The notes below the pieces were generated by a model. The model was not told where the DNA came from. It ran no database searches and was given only the letters and a program-made list of their open reading frames with translations. 64,000 bases of DNA from Saccharum officinarum (taxonomy: Eukaryota; Streptophyta; Magnoliopsida; Poales; Poaceae): the NCBI GenBank assembly GCA_020631735.1, contig CM036197.1, forward strand, positions 43,509,880 to 43,573,879. Direction: 5' to 3'. Of this stretch, positions 11,818-22,915 are shown piece by piece (position 1 is the stretch's first letter; each line of letters starts with the position of its first letter). Position numbers and translations under genes: made by a program.

Positions 11818-12280
11818 GTTCCGGTGTCATGCTACTGCCGTGCCGCCTGTTTCCCCATTTAATAAATTGGGATGAAGGACCCAAATAATCCGGAAGGAGG
11901 ATCGATCCCTATCGGGGAAAAGCGACTTGGGCGCTCAGCTGAGCACACGGCTTGACTCGCGCGGTGCCCTTCGTTCGCCGCTGCGGAGACGACAGTTGGC
12001 CGAGTCGCTGAAGGGGATGCCGCAGGACCACCAAGTAGCGGACGACTGCAGGAGCCAACCACAGATTCACAGCTGCGCTTCCAGGTTCCAGCTATGGTCC
12101 ATGGAAAGGAAAAGGTCAAGAGACGCCACCCTTATTTGCTCGAGTTACGTAACTTCTGTTGGCATCCTTGGGTATCGCTGTCTGTGGCTGTCACAGCCAA
12201 GCACACTGAATATACGGCTTTGCTTGTACGGCTTTGCTTATTGTGTCAACTGGTCATCGGGGTCAAGGCAATAGCCGGTT
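11818..12280. other. Unassigned sequence
   Basis: No domain, repeat pair or long open frame recognised. A poly-T run at 12280-12290 starts the SINE-like piece that follows. Confidence 0.4.
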
Positions 12281-12415
12281 TTTTTTTTTTGGTTGAAAAC
12301 TCAGTATAGACGCAGACTACTCTTACATGCACATAAGCTCATCATCTACGAACGCATGTATGCACACACATTAACATACAAGCATCTCTGAATGATCACA
12401 AACGTCTCATTATCA
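12281..12415 (-). mobile_element. Divergent SINE 3' end (Au-like)
   Basis: A T run followed by motifs like tatagacgcagac, acatgcacataagctcatc and cgaacgcatgtatgcacac. Inverted, this resembles the 3' half of the grass Au SINE (compare the clearer copy at 60213-60330). The tRNA-derived 5' half is not visible. Confidence 0.45.
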
Positions 12416-12769
12416 ATGGACATGTCACCTACCACTAGAAAAATAGTGTTTAGGTGGATAGATCCCACCACGGGCAGCACTTGCACGGAGAAAAATGGTT
12501 CATCCATGTGATTTCTCTTGGCACGCTAATAAAGCAGTCGCATATATACTAATTGATGTGACTCTTGAGAAAAAAAGAAATAAAAAAAAAGAAAAGCAGC
12601 ATACCGGCTATGAACTCGCTCTCAGCCATCCGTATGTGGTTTGACGCTAGAGTCGTAATATTGGTTATTGGTTATATATATATAACAGAGTTCAGCACAA
12701 AGGGAAAATTCAAAAACAAAGAAATTGAGGAAAGTTACAAAAGATTTTCTTTCGGTGAACTTAAATGTG
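12416..12769. other. Unassigned sequence, AT-rich
   Basis: Contains cactagaaaaatagtg near 12433, which looks like the end of a CACTA element, but no partner end was found. No coding frame of interest. Confidence 0.35.
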
Positions 12770-13130
12770 GGGGCTACACGAAGGAACATTGAATTGCTGC
12801 TTGAAATCTTCCACTATTTGAATGATTGAAGGATTCCTTTGATATTTGAAACTGATGCCTCCAACAATTTTTTTTTGCAAAAGCATAGGAAACAAAAAGG
12901 TGTTTAACAGTTTCTTTTGTTCTTTCCGGACTGAGAACATAATTGTAATCATTAAATCGCATGTTCTTTCTTCTAAGAACATTTTTAGTGCGAAGCCTGT
13001 CTTCTAAAAGAAGTCAGAAGAAAACGACTTTGTGCTTGTATTGACACGAGGAATTTCAGAACCACCTGAAGGCAGCATGGATAAGGGCATGACCTTTATA
13101 GGCCTGGGAAGAAGCAAAGTTATTTGAGCT
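12770..13130 (-). pseudogene. LINE reverse-transcriptase zinc-binding (zf-RVT) remnant
   Basis: On the minus strand the translation gives the zf-RVT domain signature found at the C terminus of plant L1-type LINE reverse transcriptases. In order it shows AYKGHALIHAAFRWF, KHKVVFF, LLLEDRLRTKN, DYNYVL..P, ETVKHLF and FAK.NCW, across at least two frames with a stop near 13010. One expected Cys is replaced by Ser. It is a fragment; no reverse transcriptase core or poly-A tail is attached. Confidence 0.8.
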
Positions 13131-13194
13131 GGCCCAGATATATGACAACATTAAACATCTTGATTGGGAGAGAATTAAGTCATTCAAAGACGTA

Positions 13195-13429
13195 CTCCCT
13201 GTCGCCTAGATTTTCATGCTATAATCAAATTTTCTTAAGTTTGACTAGATCTATAGAAAAATATTAGTGCCATTTGTATCTTCAATAAGTGTATTATAAA
13301 AATATAGTTAATAATTAATCTAATAATACTTATTACGTACCATAAATATTAGTAAATTTATATATATTTTCGTGAAAGTTGAGTATTCTCGGTATACGAG
13401 AATGACACTTAAAAGGGGAAGAAAGGAAG
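13195..13429. mobile_element. Stowaway-like MITE
   Basis: About 235 bp, AT-rich. It has ends ctccctgtcgcct and ggaagaaaggaag and TA at both borders (13193-13194, 13430-13431). The terminal match is imperfect. Internal motifs such as tttgactagatctatagaaaaatatta are typical of grass Stowaway elements. Confidence 0.65.
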
Positions 13430-13527
13430 TATTGCTTTTCGTTTTGGTGTTGAACCAAAGAACTATGCACAATAATGCGTGGACAATACACATGACTGTT
13501 TAGGTTCGCCTAGGTGCTAAGTATGTA

Positions 13528-13605
13528 CTTCCTCCATCCTAAATTATAAGACGTTTGATTTTTTTTATTTTAAATTTGACCACTCGTCTTATTAAAAAAA
13601 ATTAT
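13528..13605. mobile_element. Truncated Stowaway-like end
   Basis: Starts tacttcctccatcctaaatt followed by ataagacgtttgattttt, the usual left end of a Stowaway element. No matching right end follows before GC-rich sequence begins. Confidence 0.5.
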
Positions 13606-14160
13606 GCTCCATACTGCTCAGCTCAGTGCTCGTGCGTGCAGAGGGTGAAGTGTCGCGAAAACATCTGGTGTTCCAGTCATTCCAAAATTCCAAACCTTCC
13701 GCGAAACCAGCACGAACAAGGTGCCGAAACCGCGTGCGTGGCTGCGTTCCAGTCCAGAGGTCCCGCGGCCGCTAGCTGCCACCACTAGTCAAGGATTCAC
13801 CTGACCTTCATCCCGTTGACGGGTGGCATTGTCTTCCCGAGGACCGACCGATCGCACGTTCCACCAGATCATCTGACATTCTGACTATAGCGAACGAGCA
13901 TGCAGAATACGATGATGGCCTTCTTTGCTTGTGTCGTCACGGCCTCGTGCACAGGCCGAGGAGGGGGCAATACCCCTGCTTGTGTTGTGTCCACTGGCCA
14001 TTGGATTGGCATGCAATCAGAGCTTAAAGAGAACAGGAGGAAGACAACGCGGAGCTACACTTGCACGTTCGCTTCGGGCCTTTCTCCTAGCGTCATACAG
14101 ATCGAAACGTACTTCCCTCGGCAGACAGCACATTGAAGGTTGGAAGATGGGGCACCAAGG
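13606..14160. other. Unassigned sequence
   Basis: Mixed GC content with short open frames (13900-14173) lacking recognisable domains. No gene called. Confidence 0.4.
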
Positions 14161-14855
14161 GGCCGTTTGGTAGAGATTCTGTACCGGCTCCAGGAGCTAT
14201 TTTATGGCTCCCTCCACCAAACGTCCCAGAACGCAAGTGCTTCTGAAGGGAAGCTCCTGAAATCACGCTGAGACAAGCGAGGAGAGAGAAGAGGAGCCAA
14301 AAATACTAGCTCCCACCGGCTTCTCCTAGCACTGGTGGCCCCCACGCGCAACCATGGTCGTCTTTGCCCTCGCGGAGGTGTGCGGGCATGGTCGAGGCGG
14401 GCACGGCCGACGCAGGAAGGGATGACGGCGCGGCCGCTCGGCGAGCGGCGTAGGCGGCGTGTCCGTGCAGGAATGAGCAGAGATGGCGCGAGGATGGCTC
14501 GCCCGCCGCATGGAGGACGGAGCCGACACGAGAGTGGAGGGAGCGGTGTGCTGCGTGCGGCTGCGGAGGGTGGAGCGCCGTGCTACGTGCGACAGCGTGA
14601 GAAGATAAGGTTGAGGGAGATGCGGTGCGTACGGCCAGTGTAAGGAGATAAGGTTGGACAATAAAAGAAAAAAAAATAAAAGAAAAATAAAATAAAAATG
14701 GTATTATGGACATTTCGTCCTTTTGGCCTACCAGGCGAAGCTGTTTTGCTAAACGGTCCAAAAATATTACTTCAGCTCTCCAACTGAACCTGCTTCACCG
14801 GTGAAACCGCAACTAAAACTGTTTTGGCTAGAACTAGAGCTCTACCAAAGGAGCC
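14161..14855. mobile_element. Non-autonomous hAT-like element
   Basis: The left end ggccgtttggtagag and the right end ctctaccaaaggagcc are inverted matches. A second internal ggtcc end lies near 14750. The centre is GC-rich with overlapping open frames on both strands and no transposase. A convincing 8-bp target duplication was not found, so the exact borders are tentative. Confidence 0.5.
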
Positions 14856-15655
14856 TTGAGAATTGGAAAGCGACGGGCCAAAACATGGACGACCTGGTCC
14901 AAAGCAACGGAGACCTGTTGGACTTGGACGGCGTCAGAGGCGGCTCAGAGGGAGCTAACGACGTAGTCTCCTCTGGCCGCGTCATCGTTGACCGCACGGT
15001 CACGGCCGGGAGCCTGGCGGCGCGCGCGCGGATGGTAATAAGGTATGCTCACGCACCGTGAATTGGTGAGGCAATGCGAGCAACTGAGCCAGCACTGCGG
15101 ATCCGGCGGAGGAATTGAAAGGTGCGTCAGCGCGTGCCTTGTTTGACATGCAAGTCCCGCCCGCCCGCGTTTCCGATCGAGACGGGATCACTGTAATGCG
15201 TCAACACACGCGCGCACCGCGGTACACGAGGGACCGGACCGTCACGTCGTCACCCGCCCCATGTACCATCACATCATGCATGCCAACTTGCGATTAATAG
15301 CGGAGGCGCGGGGAGCGCACAGGTGAGATGGCGATTAATGCTCGGCGTCGGCGGGGCCCCAGTCAGCGACAAAGCGTCAAGCCCTTGTTCAGCCATGGCG
15401 GTTGGGTGCCGGCTGGCCACAGCAACAGGTGATTGTCAACCTACGCTACGACGCGCTGCATGCCTGCGTACAAGTACTACGATCCGGCCAGCCGCCAGCA
15501 CAAAGCCAAATGTCAGCATAAACGAAGAGTGATGAAAGAAAAACATTGTTCTATAAAGTAGCTCAAGCGAAGGGTCTGACCGATGCAGTCTTTCGTCTCC
15601 TCCTGCTTCTCCAGTAGTACAGCAGTACGCAACGCAGGTTTGTTTATATATATAT
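14856..15655. other. Unassigned GC-rich sequence
   Basis: Short open frames on both strands (for example 15115-15297 and 15323-15532) with no domain I recognise. Possibly captured or decayed genic DNA. Confidence 0.35.
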
Positions 15656-15738
15656 GGATCCCTCTGCTCTGCACCCAAGAACCCCAGAACAATGTGCAAC
15701 CTTTCTCCGATCCACTGCTGCATTGGCAAGATTTTAGG
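15656..15738 (+). repeat. Inverted repeat arm A (partner 17023-17101)
   Basis: The block starting ggatccctctgctctgcac, about 83 bp, recurs inverted at 17023-17101 with several substitutions and small indels. The arms enclose about 1.3 kb of MITE and Mutator-like sequence. They may be fragments of one older element inserted in opposite directions. Confidence 0.75.
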
Positions 15739-15741
15739 GGT

Positions 15742-15985
15742 GCTTACTTCCCTTCTAAATTTCAAATTTTTACCCTCTCTCCATCACATCAATCTTTAAA
15801 CGCATGTATGGAGCACTTAATGTAGGTAAAAGAAATAACTAATTACACAGTTTGGCTGTAAATCACGAGACGAATCTTTTGAGCCTAATTAGTCCATGAT
15901 TGGACACTAATTGTCAAATACAAACGAAAATGCTACAATATCAAAATTCCAAAAAAAAAATTCATCTAAACACCCCCCCTTTTAT
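15742..15985. mobile_element. hAT-type MITE (cagtttg family)
   Basis: Internal motifs aactaattacacagtttggc, gcgagacgaatcttttgag-like, taattagtccatgattgg and aaaacgaaaatgctaca are shared with the copies at 54068-56072 and 63647-63909. The ends ggggtgctta and aaacaccccc are inverted matches. Confidence 0.7.
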
Positions 15986-16189
15986 TTCAGCGCAGGGTGC
16001 TCTGTGGCTTTGTCTCCGAATATCGATTCAGGTGGACGTGGCGTCGGTGCTATACAACTGATTAACAGAGAGAGTAGCAGTGCATCACTCAGTTGTAAAC
16101 TCCAGTGTCGAGCTCATCGTTTTTCTATATATAATGCATGCAGGACTGAGGCAACATGGTGATCGAGATGATCAATACCTCAATGATAA

Positions 16190-17000
16190 TGCTGGCTTTC
16201 TAGGCCTGCGGACTAGCCCGGTCTGCTTCCCCCTCACGGTCATCTAAAAATAACAAATCCAGTTTTCTTCCTCCTCGCCTGGTTGCTCGATGCGCTAATG
16301 CCCACACCATCCACCGAGTCCTGCTCCTCTCCACGCCGCTCCTCGGAACCGCACACTCCGGCTCCCCCGTGCACTCCTCCATCCTCTTATCTCCACCGCA
16401 TCAGAGCACTGACAACGGCCACCTTTCTTCCTCTCCACCGTGCTCATTCACCGAGCGCTGTGCAGGCGCCGGCAGCCGCATGTGGCTAGGTGACTAGGAG
16501 ATGAGACGTCGCTGACTGGGTCCAGGCCAGGCGCAAGCGTAACTGGCCGCTACCAGGTCGCGCCACCATCCTCCGCCGCCGGCTGGCTGGAACCGGCCAT
16601 TCCCCAGTCTACTTTGAGTCGTCCGGAAGAAGAAGGGCAAACGATGCATGTTTCAAGAGTACGTTTCAAGTGTTTCAGATGTTCCATAAGTATGTTTCAA
16701 TTGTTTTATATGGATGTTGTAAAAGTAGATTGGGATATTGCATATGTTATAATGCTTGTACACATATGTTGCAAGCTTCTGTTTCTAATGTTTCATCTGT
16801 TTTTTAGACGCATATTTGCAAGTGTGTTTATCTAGATATTGCGTATGTTTTGCAATGGTTTTCAAGTGTTTTCATGTGTTTTTACAAGTGTTTTCAGATG
16901 CATATTTCAAGTGTTTTATTTGCCTTTAGATGTATGTTTCAAATGCTACATCTGAATGTTTCAAAAGTAGATTAGGTGTTGCACAAATTGCAATGGGACC
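16190..17000. mobile_element. Mutator-like non-autonomous fragment (TTGCAA/TTTCAAGTG family)
   Basis: A GC-rich stretch (16260-16600) followed by a run of degenerate motifs such as tttcaagtgtttcagatg and tatgttgcaagc. The same motif run, inverted, occurs at 24770-25010 and 47720-48090 next to GC-rich DNA with gcgcccggacgtccgg-type ends. No transposase and no clear borders here. Confidence 0.45.
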
Positions 17001-17022
17001 CACATGCCATAACATTGATCCT

Positions 17023-17101
17023 ACGCTGAAATAAAATCTTGCCAATGCAGTAGGGGAGAAAGGTTACACATTGTTTTGGCGTTCTTGGGTGCAGAGCAGA
17101 G
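17023..17101 (-). repeat. Inverted repeat arm B (partner 15656-15738)
   Basis: The inverted, slightly diverged copy of arm A, ending gtgcagagcagagggttcc. See 15656-15738. Confidence 0.75.
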
Positions 17102-17459
17102 GGTTCCAAGGTTTTTAATTTCAGTATTGCAAAAATTCCGGCCACCACCGAAATTGTCGAATTTCCGAAATTCGGCCAAAATTTTGGCAAAATTTTTTGA
17201 GGGATTAGCACATGAAATATACTTTTCTAAAAAATAGATCTAAACAAATATTAGTATGATTTATGACTACACATCTATTGAATAGAAGAATATGCAATAT
17301 AAACAATAGAAAATATGAGTCTACAGTTATATACCACATGTATTAGTGTATTACAAATTTTTGGATTTTTCTTTTGGCCACCCCCGAAATTGCCAAAATT
17401 TCATCGAATTTTTGTTCCCGGCTTCCTATTTACTTTTACGCGGAAAATGGACCCTGTGG

Positions 17460-18540
17460 GCCATTAAGTTGGATTTTGATGTTTGATAAACAACATGACC
17501 ATTTAGACTAATGTTATTTGGTACTATATAAGGTATAGTTCAATACAAAGTGGACTTGGACTGAGGCAACGTGGTGATTCGGATGATCAACACCTCAAAC
17601 AATATACATTAGAAGACTTATGGAAGACCTACAAGTGATGTTAAAAGTCCAAGACATAATATAGAAGAAGTCTAGACGAAGACCACGAAAGAACCAATGA
17701 AGCCGGTTGCACACTTTCGATGTGCACCGGATTGCTCCGGTGTTAGCCAGAGGGGAGCACCGACTGTGCGCATGCACTGTTCTAGGGGCAGCGGCAACAG
17801 TAGCACTAGATTAGTCCAATGCAAGGAAAAGAGATGCACCAGATGTTAAGGTGCGGGCCAGTGAAGAAAACAGTGTCTGCCAACTCACCAAATTAGTCCA
17901 GTGACCACACCGGATTGCTTACCAAAACATTCGATCAGAGAGGATTGCAACAAGGTTGAAACGAAGATCAACACACCGGATTAGTCCGGTGACCCACCGG
18001 ATCAAGCACTGGATCATTCAACCTCCAACGGTCAGCAACCACTAGTTTACCCAAAGTACAGCTAGTCTACGTGGATGCAACGGATTGCTCTGACCTATTC
18101 GATGAGCGTAGAAGCAGGAATCTGCTCCCCAACGGCTAGTTTTGGATTAGGGGTCATATATACTCCCCTTGGCCGGCAATTTGGTATGTGTAGAACTCAA
18201 AGAAGTGAAGTGTGAGTTGAGACTCATCTCTAGTTGCACTAGCCACCACAAAGTGCTTAATAGATAATTAGGTAATTAGTATAGGTACTTTGCAAAGTGC
18301 TTAAACTAGTTAGACATTGCATTTGTGCTTACGCACCATTATTGTACTGGGGGACTTATAGTCTTGCGAGATCACACCAACTACGTTTATGGTGTGGCCG
18401 TCACCGATATATTAGAGGGAATGAGGCACACGACATTTTATCCGCAGACTTAATAGTGAAGACTACGGAGAGCAATTCAGAAGAGGCTATCTCCGAGACC
18501 CACAAGCAATCGGCAGCAGGCAAGTAGGCAACATCCTAGA
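17460..18540 (+). repeat. Older Sirevirus-type LTR remnant
   Basis: Contains several degenerate palindromes of the form caccggattagtccggtg (17720-18010), the style seen in Opie/Ji-like Sirevirus LTRs. It is a different family from the 722-11291 element. No coding region is attached, so it is a solo or truncated LTR. A 42-bp piece of its left part (17560-17601) also occurs as a direct repeat at 16141-16186. Its right part is duplicated in inverted form at 1-618. Borders are approximate. Confidence 0.65.
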
Positions 18541-18566
18541 TGTGATCTCTTTTTATTTAGCAAGTA

Positions 18567-18752
18567 CTCCCTCTGTCTAAAACATATATATATGATGCAT
18601 ATTAAGTATATTAGATTAATCGTATAATGTGTTTTTATAATAAATTAGAGTTACAAATATTTATATTATTTTCTATAAACTTAAACTTGAAAATGTTTAA
18701 ATCATTACAAAGTGACGTGAATTTACTTTTGGATGAAGACGTGTGGAGGGAG
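18567..18752. mobile_element. Stowaway MITE in the RLK-1 promoter
   Basis: 186 bp with inverted ends ctccctctgtct and ctccctccacac, flanked by TA at 18565-18566 and 18753-18754. The right end is about 60 bp upstream of the TATA box and 138 bp upstream of the RLK-1 start codon. Confidence 0.85.
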
Positions 18753-18815
18753 TAGATATGACGTGACTGGTCTAGTATGCGTTAATTGCGCAAATGCGAT
18801 GGTGTAACAGTTCCA

Positions 18816-18832
18816 TTTTCGTATAATATATA
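18816..18832 (+). promoter_or_regulatory. TATA box region of RLK-1
   Basis: The sequence tataatatatag lies about 60-70 bp upstream of the ATG at 18890. The block from here to the ATG is conserved at the fourth copy, in inverted orientation at 63503-63575, which supports it as a real core promoter and 5' UTR. Confidence 0.7.
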
Positions 18833-18889
18833 GCAGCCTCCCCCAAGCTGATTTCGTGTGCAGTGTGCAAGGACAAAGATACATCGCAC

Positions 18890-21800
18890 ATGGCGGTTCT
18901 CAACCTCGTCGCCCTGATTTTTGGGACGCTACTATTGCTTCTCAGAAGAAGCTCCGGCGCCGGCGCCGGCATTTCGTCGGACACGCTGAACAACGGGGGC
19001 AACATCACCGATGGAGAGACGCTGCTCTCCGCCGGTGGCTCATTCACCCTGGGTTTCTTCTCCCCGTCGACCACGGTGCCAACCAAGAGGTACCTCGGGA
19101 TCTGGTTCACGGCGTCTGGTACGGACGCCGTCTTGTGGGTGGCCAACCGCGACACCCCGCTGAACACCACCTCCGGCGTCCTGGTGATGAGTAGCCGGGT
19201 GGGCCTTCGCCTTCTCGACGGCTCTGGCCAGGCCGCCTGGTCCTCAAACACGACCGCCGCCTCCGCCTCTTCGGTGGCTCAGCTGCTTGAGTCCGGCAAC
19301 CTCGTCATCGTGCGCGAGCAGAGCAGCAGCGACGCCTTCCAGTGGCAGTCGTTCGACCACCCGTCCAACACCTTGCTCGCCGGCATGAGGTTCGGCAAGA
19401 ACCTGAAGACCGGCCTGGAGTGGTCCCTCACGTCGTGGCGGGCGAAGGACGACCCTGCGACGGGGGCCTACCGTCGGGTCATGGACACAAGGGGCCTGCC
19501 GGACATCGTCACATGGCAAGGCAGCGCCAAGAAGTACCGCGCCGGCCCGTGGAACGGTCGCTGGTTCAGCGGCGTGCCGGAGATGGATTCACAGAAGTTG
19601 TTTTACATCCAGATGGTGGACAGCTCCGACGAGGTCACCTACGTCCTCAACACCACGGTCGGCACGCCCTTCTCCCGCATCGTGCTGGACGAGGTTGGCA
19701 AGGTGCGTGTCCTGTTGTGGATCCCGTCCAGCCGGGTGTGGAAGGAATTCCCATGGTTGCCGCGCGACGCCTGCGACGCCTACGCGTCGTGCGGTGCGTT
19801 CGGCCTGTGCAACGTCGACGCCGCGTCGGCGCCGTCCTGCAGCTGCGCCGTGGGGTTCAGCCCCGTGAACACCTCGGAGTGGTCCAGGAATGAATCCTCC
19901 GACGGGTGCGAGAGGGACGTGCCGCTGGAGTGCGACCGCAACGGGACGGTGACGACGGACCGGTTCACGCCTGTGCACGGCGTGAAGCTCCCTGACACGG
20001 ACAACGCGACGGTGGACATGGGCGCGACGCTGGAGCAGTGTAAGGCGTGGTGCCTCGCCAACTGCTCGTGCGTGGCCTATGCCCCCGCCGACATCCGAGG
20101 AGAGGGTAATGGCAGCGGCTGCGTCATGTGGAAAGATAACATCGTTGATGTCAGGTACATAGAAAATGGGCAGGATCTCTATCTGAGGTTGGCCAAGTCC
20201 GGATCAGGTAAGGAAAAACTGAAGCAGTAACCTACTATCTCAGTCAAGATTCTGAGGCAAAATCCGTCATCTTATCAGCTACTACGATTAATACTTCCTG
20301 TAATACATTTCTGCAGCTACAGGGAAGAGGGGGCGTGTGGCGAAAATCTTGGTTCCAGTGATAGCGTCTGTGCTTGTACTCACGGCCGCTGGCCTGTACC
20401 TTGTTTGGATATGCAAGCTCAGAGGTACAATCAGAGACAGCCACTTCACCACGAAGAACAATTCAGGCACATTTTTTTGTATTACTAGTATACTAAGGTT
20501 TATATAAATAACAATTGGAATTGCTTTTCCTGTCAGAGAAACGCCGGAACAAGGATAATTTGAGGAAAGCGATCCTAGGATACTCGACTGCGCCATACGA
20601 ACTGGGTGATGAAAATGTAGAGCTTCCATTTGTCAGCTTTGGAGAAATTGCAGCAGCAACAAACAAATTTTCTGAGGACAATATGCTCGGGCAAGGTGGC
20701 TTTGGGAAGGTTTATAAGGTTAGCAAAATATACATCTTTTAAATTAACTATAGAAATGTGAGAATTATGGCACTGCTTGTTCAATTGAATAATGGTGAAA
20801 CAATGCAGGGTACGCTGGGACAGAACATAGAGGTTGCAATCAAAAGGCTCGGTCAAAGTTCAGGACAAGGTGTAGAGGAATTCAGAAATGAAGTTGTTCT
20901 GATTGCAAAATTGCAACACAGAAACCTGGTTAGACTTCTTGGATGCTGCATCGATGGAGATGAGAAGTTGTTGATTTATGAATACTTACCAAACAGAAGC
21001 TTGGATTCCATTATTTTTGGTATGTATGAACTTATATTTTTTTCCGTTTTCAAAAAAAAAGTTTTTGCAGAAGAACAAAAAAGAAACATGTGACATGGTT
21101 ACCATTGGAATTGCTTAATTTAGATGATGCAGGTAAATATCTCCTTGATTGGCCAACACGTTTCAAGATAATCAAAGGAGTATCTAGAGGGCTTCTTTAT
21201 CTTCACCAGGATTCAAGGTTGACTATAATTCACAGAGACCTTAAAACGAGCAACATACTGTTGGACGCGGATATGAGCCCTAAGATATCAGATTTTGGTA
21301 TGGCAAGAATCTTTGGTGGAAACCAGCATGAAGCAAATACTAATCGAGTTGTTGGGACATAGTGAGTAATCATCGCCTTCACTTTTAAAGTGAATTCTAT
21401 TTCCCTGTATACTTACTTAGATTGTTTACTTCTTTTGAGCAGTGGTTACATGTCTCCTGAATATGCAATGGATGGCGCGTTTTCTGTCAAGTCAGATACA
21501 TATAGTTTCGGTGTCATAGTCTTGGAGATTATAAGTGGCTTGAAGATCAGTTTAACTCATTGCAAGGGCTGCTCTAGCCTACTAGCTTATGTAAGTGTGT
21601 GGTGTTATGCTTAATTTTTACTCACAATTCAAATAAAACCTTTCTGATTTCTGTATGATTTGATCTAATTGGCTCAGGCATGGAGCTTATGGATAGACGA
21701 CAGAGCGACAGATCTTGTGGATTCATCCCTAGTTAAGAGTTGTTCCTACAGTGAAGCTTTACGGTGTATCCAGATTGGACTATTGTGTGTGCAAGACAAT

Positions 21801-21983
21801 CCAAATAGTAGGCCACTCATGTCGTCGGTGGTGACCATGCTTGAGAATGAAACTACACCACTTCCAGCACCAATACAGCCAATGTATTTCTCGTACCGGG
21901 GAACAACTCAAGGAACAGAAGAAAATACTAGCAGTTCTATGAATAACATGAGCCTCGCAACGGTGTTATTAGAGGGACGCTAG
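18890..21983 (+). CDS. RLK-1: G-type lectin S-receptor-like Ser/Thr kinase, intact, seven exons
   Basis: Predicted plasma-membrane receptor kinase. Exons inferred from GT/AG borders and homology to RLK-3: 18890-20207, 20317-20424, 20537-20718, 20809-21019, 21124-21361, 21443-21590, 21678-21983. All phases join, giving 836 residues. Domains in order are a signal-like hydrophobic N terminus, B-lectin ([10 protein letters not shown]), S-locus glycoprotein region (about 200-300), EGF-like ([13 protein letters not shown]), PAN/apple Cys-rich region (about 345-435) and a transmembrane helix (about 450-470). The kinase has [10 protein letters not shown] (527-536), VAIK Lys548, Glu564, HRD Asp645, DFG Asp663 and a YGYMSPEY activation segment. 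All catalytic residues are present. The ATG at 18890 precedes the hydrophobic segment. The intron after exon 2 is absent from RLK-2 and RLK-3. Family roles include immunity and self-recognition; the ligand is unknown. Confidence 0.9.
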
Positions 21984-22915
21984 TTGTTTGTATGTCCGTT
22001 TCTGCAACAGATATGTGCAATAGTGCATTAGTAGCTTATTTGTTTTAGAGAAGTTATATAGTGATATTACATGAAAGATGCAACAGTGCAAATTTTAAAA
22101 ATTAGTATGATTTGAAGTTAGCTTCGGTTGCAACTATGGTACTTCACTGGAGACTCGTTGGGTAAGGCTTGGATGGCAGAGTAGCTTGATGTTAGGGGCT
22201 AATTATTGGGCCTTATGGGCCATGGACTGATGTAGTTCAAGCGGGTACATCAGAGTACAAAGGTAATACCAGAATGAGCCCGTGTTACATATTCATCCAG
22301 TGCGAATCTCTAATTACCAGTTTCTTGTACAATAGACTGGTTGACCTCTTTTTTTTTTGTTCTGTTGTACACCAAGTTTTGGCATCTCCAACACTCTTTC
22401 TAATGGTAATGGTGAGTGATTGTAAACCTGTGCTTTTTGAAGAGTTTCTCTAGCCGATATTATTAGTGAGTGACTTTGGCGGTCTTCAAAACTTATTTGG
22501 CAAGGGTGTTTGCTGGTGTTTCTTTTGCTGTCTTTTTTATTATGATTCTCGAGCTCAAATTTTGTCTATTTTGTCAAATTCGAGTACATCCGGTATACCT
22601 GAATCGAAACCTGAATTATTAGGTGCCCAAATCTCATCAGGTAGTATATTCTCAAGTGAAAATCGAATATCAATTGTAATACCTGAACTGCCTAACCCGA
22701 ATTATTTGGGTTACTCGAATGCCCACCCCTGGGTTGCACCTTAGGCTTGCCAAGCGACTTAAGGCAACCTCGGAAGAGAGCTTGGATAGCTTTCTTTTGA
22801 AATTAGTCATTCATCCTCATGGAAGCGTGATACATATACTTTGTTGATTTACTTGTAAACCTGCCATCCTTCACCACAGAAGCATGATGGCCCGGTTAAC
22901 CGTTAAAGGTGCCTG
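21984..22915. other. RLK-1 3' flank, then a repeat-like tail
   Basis: The first few hundred bases are presumably 3' UTR and downstream sequence. 22550-22740 contains motifs such as cccgaattatttgggttac ending in gaatgcccaccc, which look like the end of a hAT-type element. No further gene seen. Confidence 0.4.
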
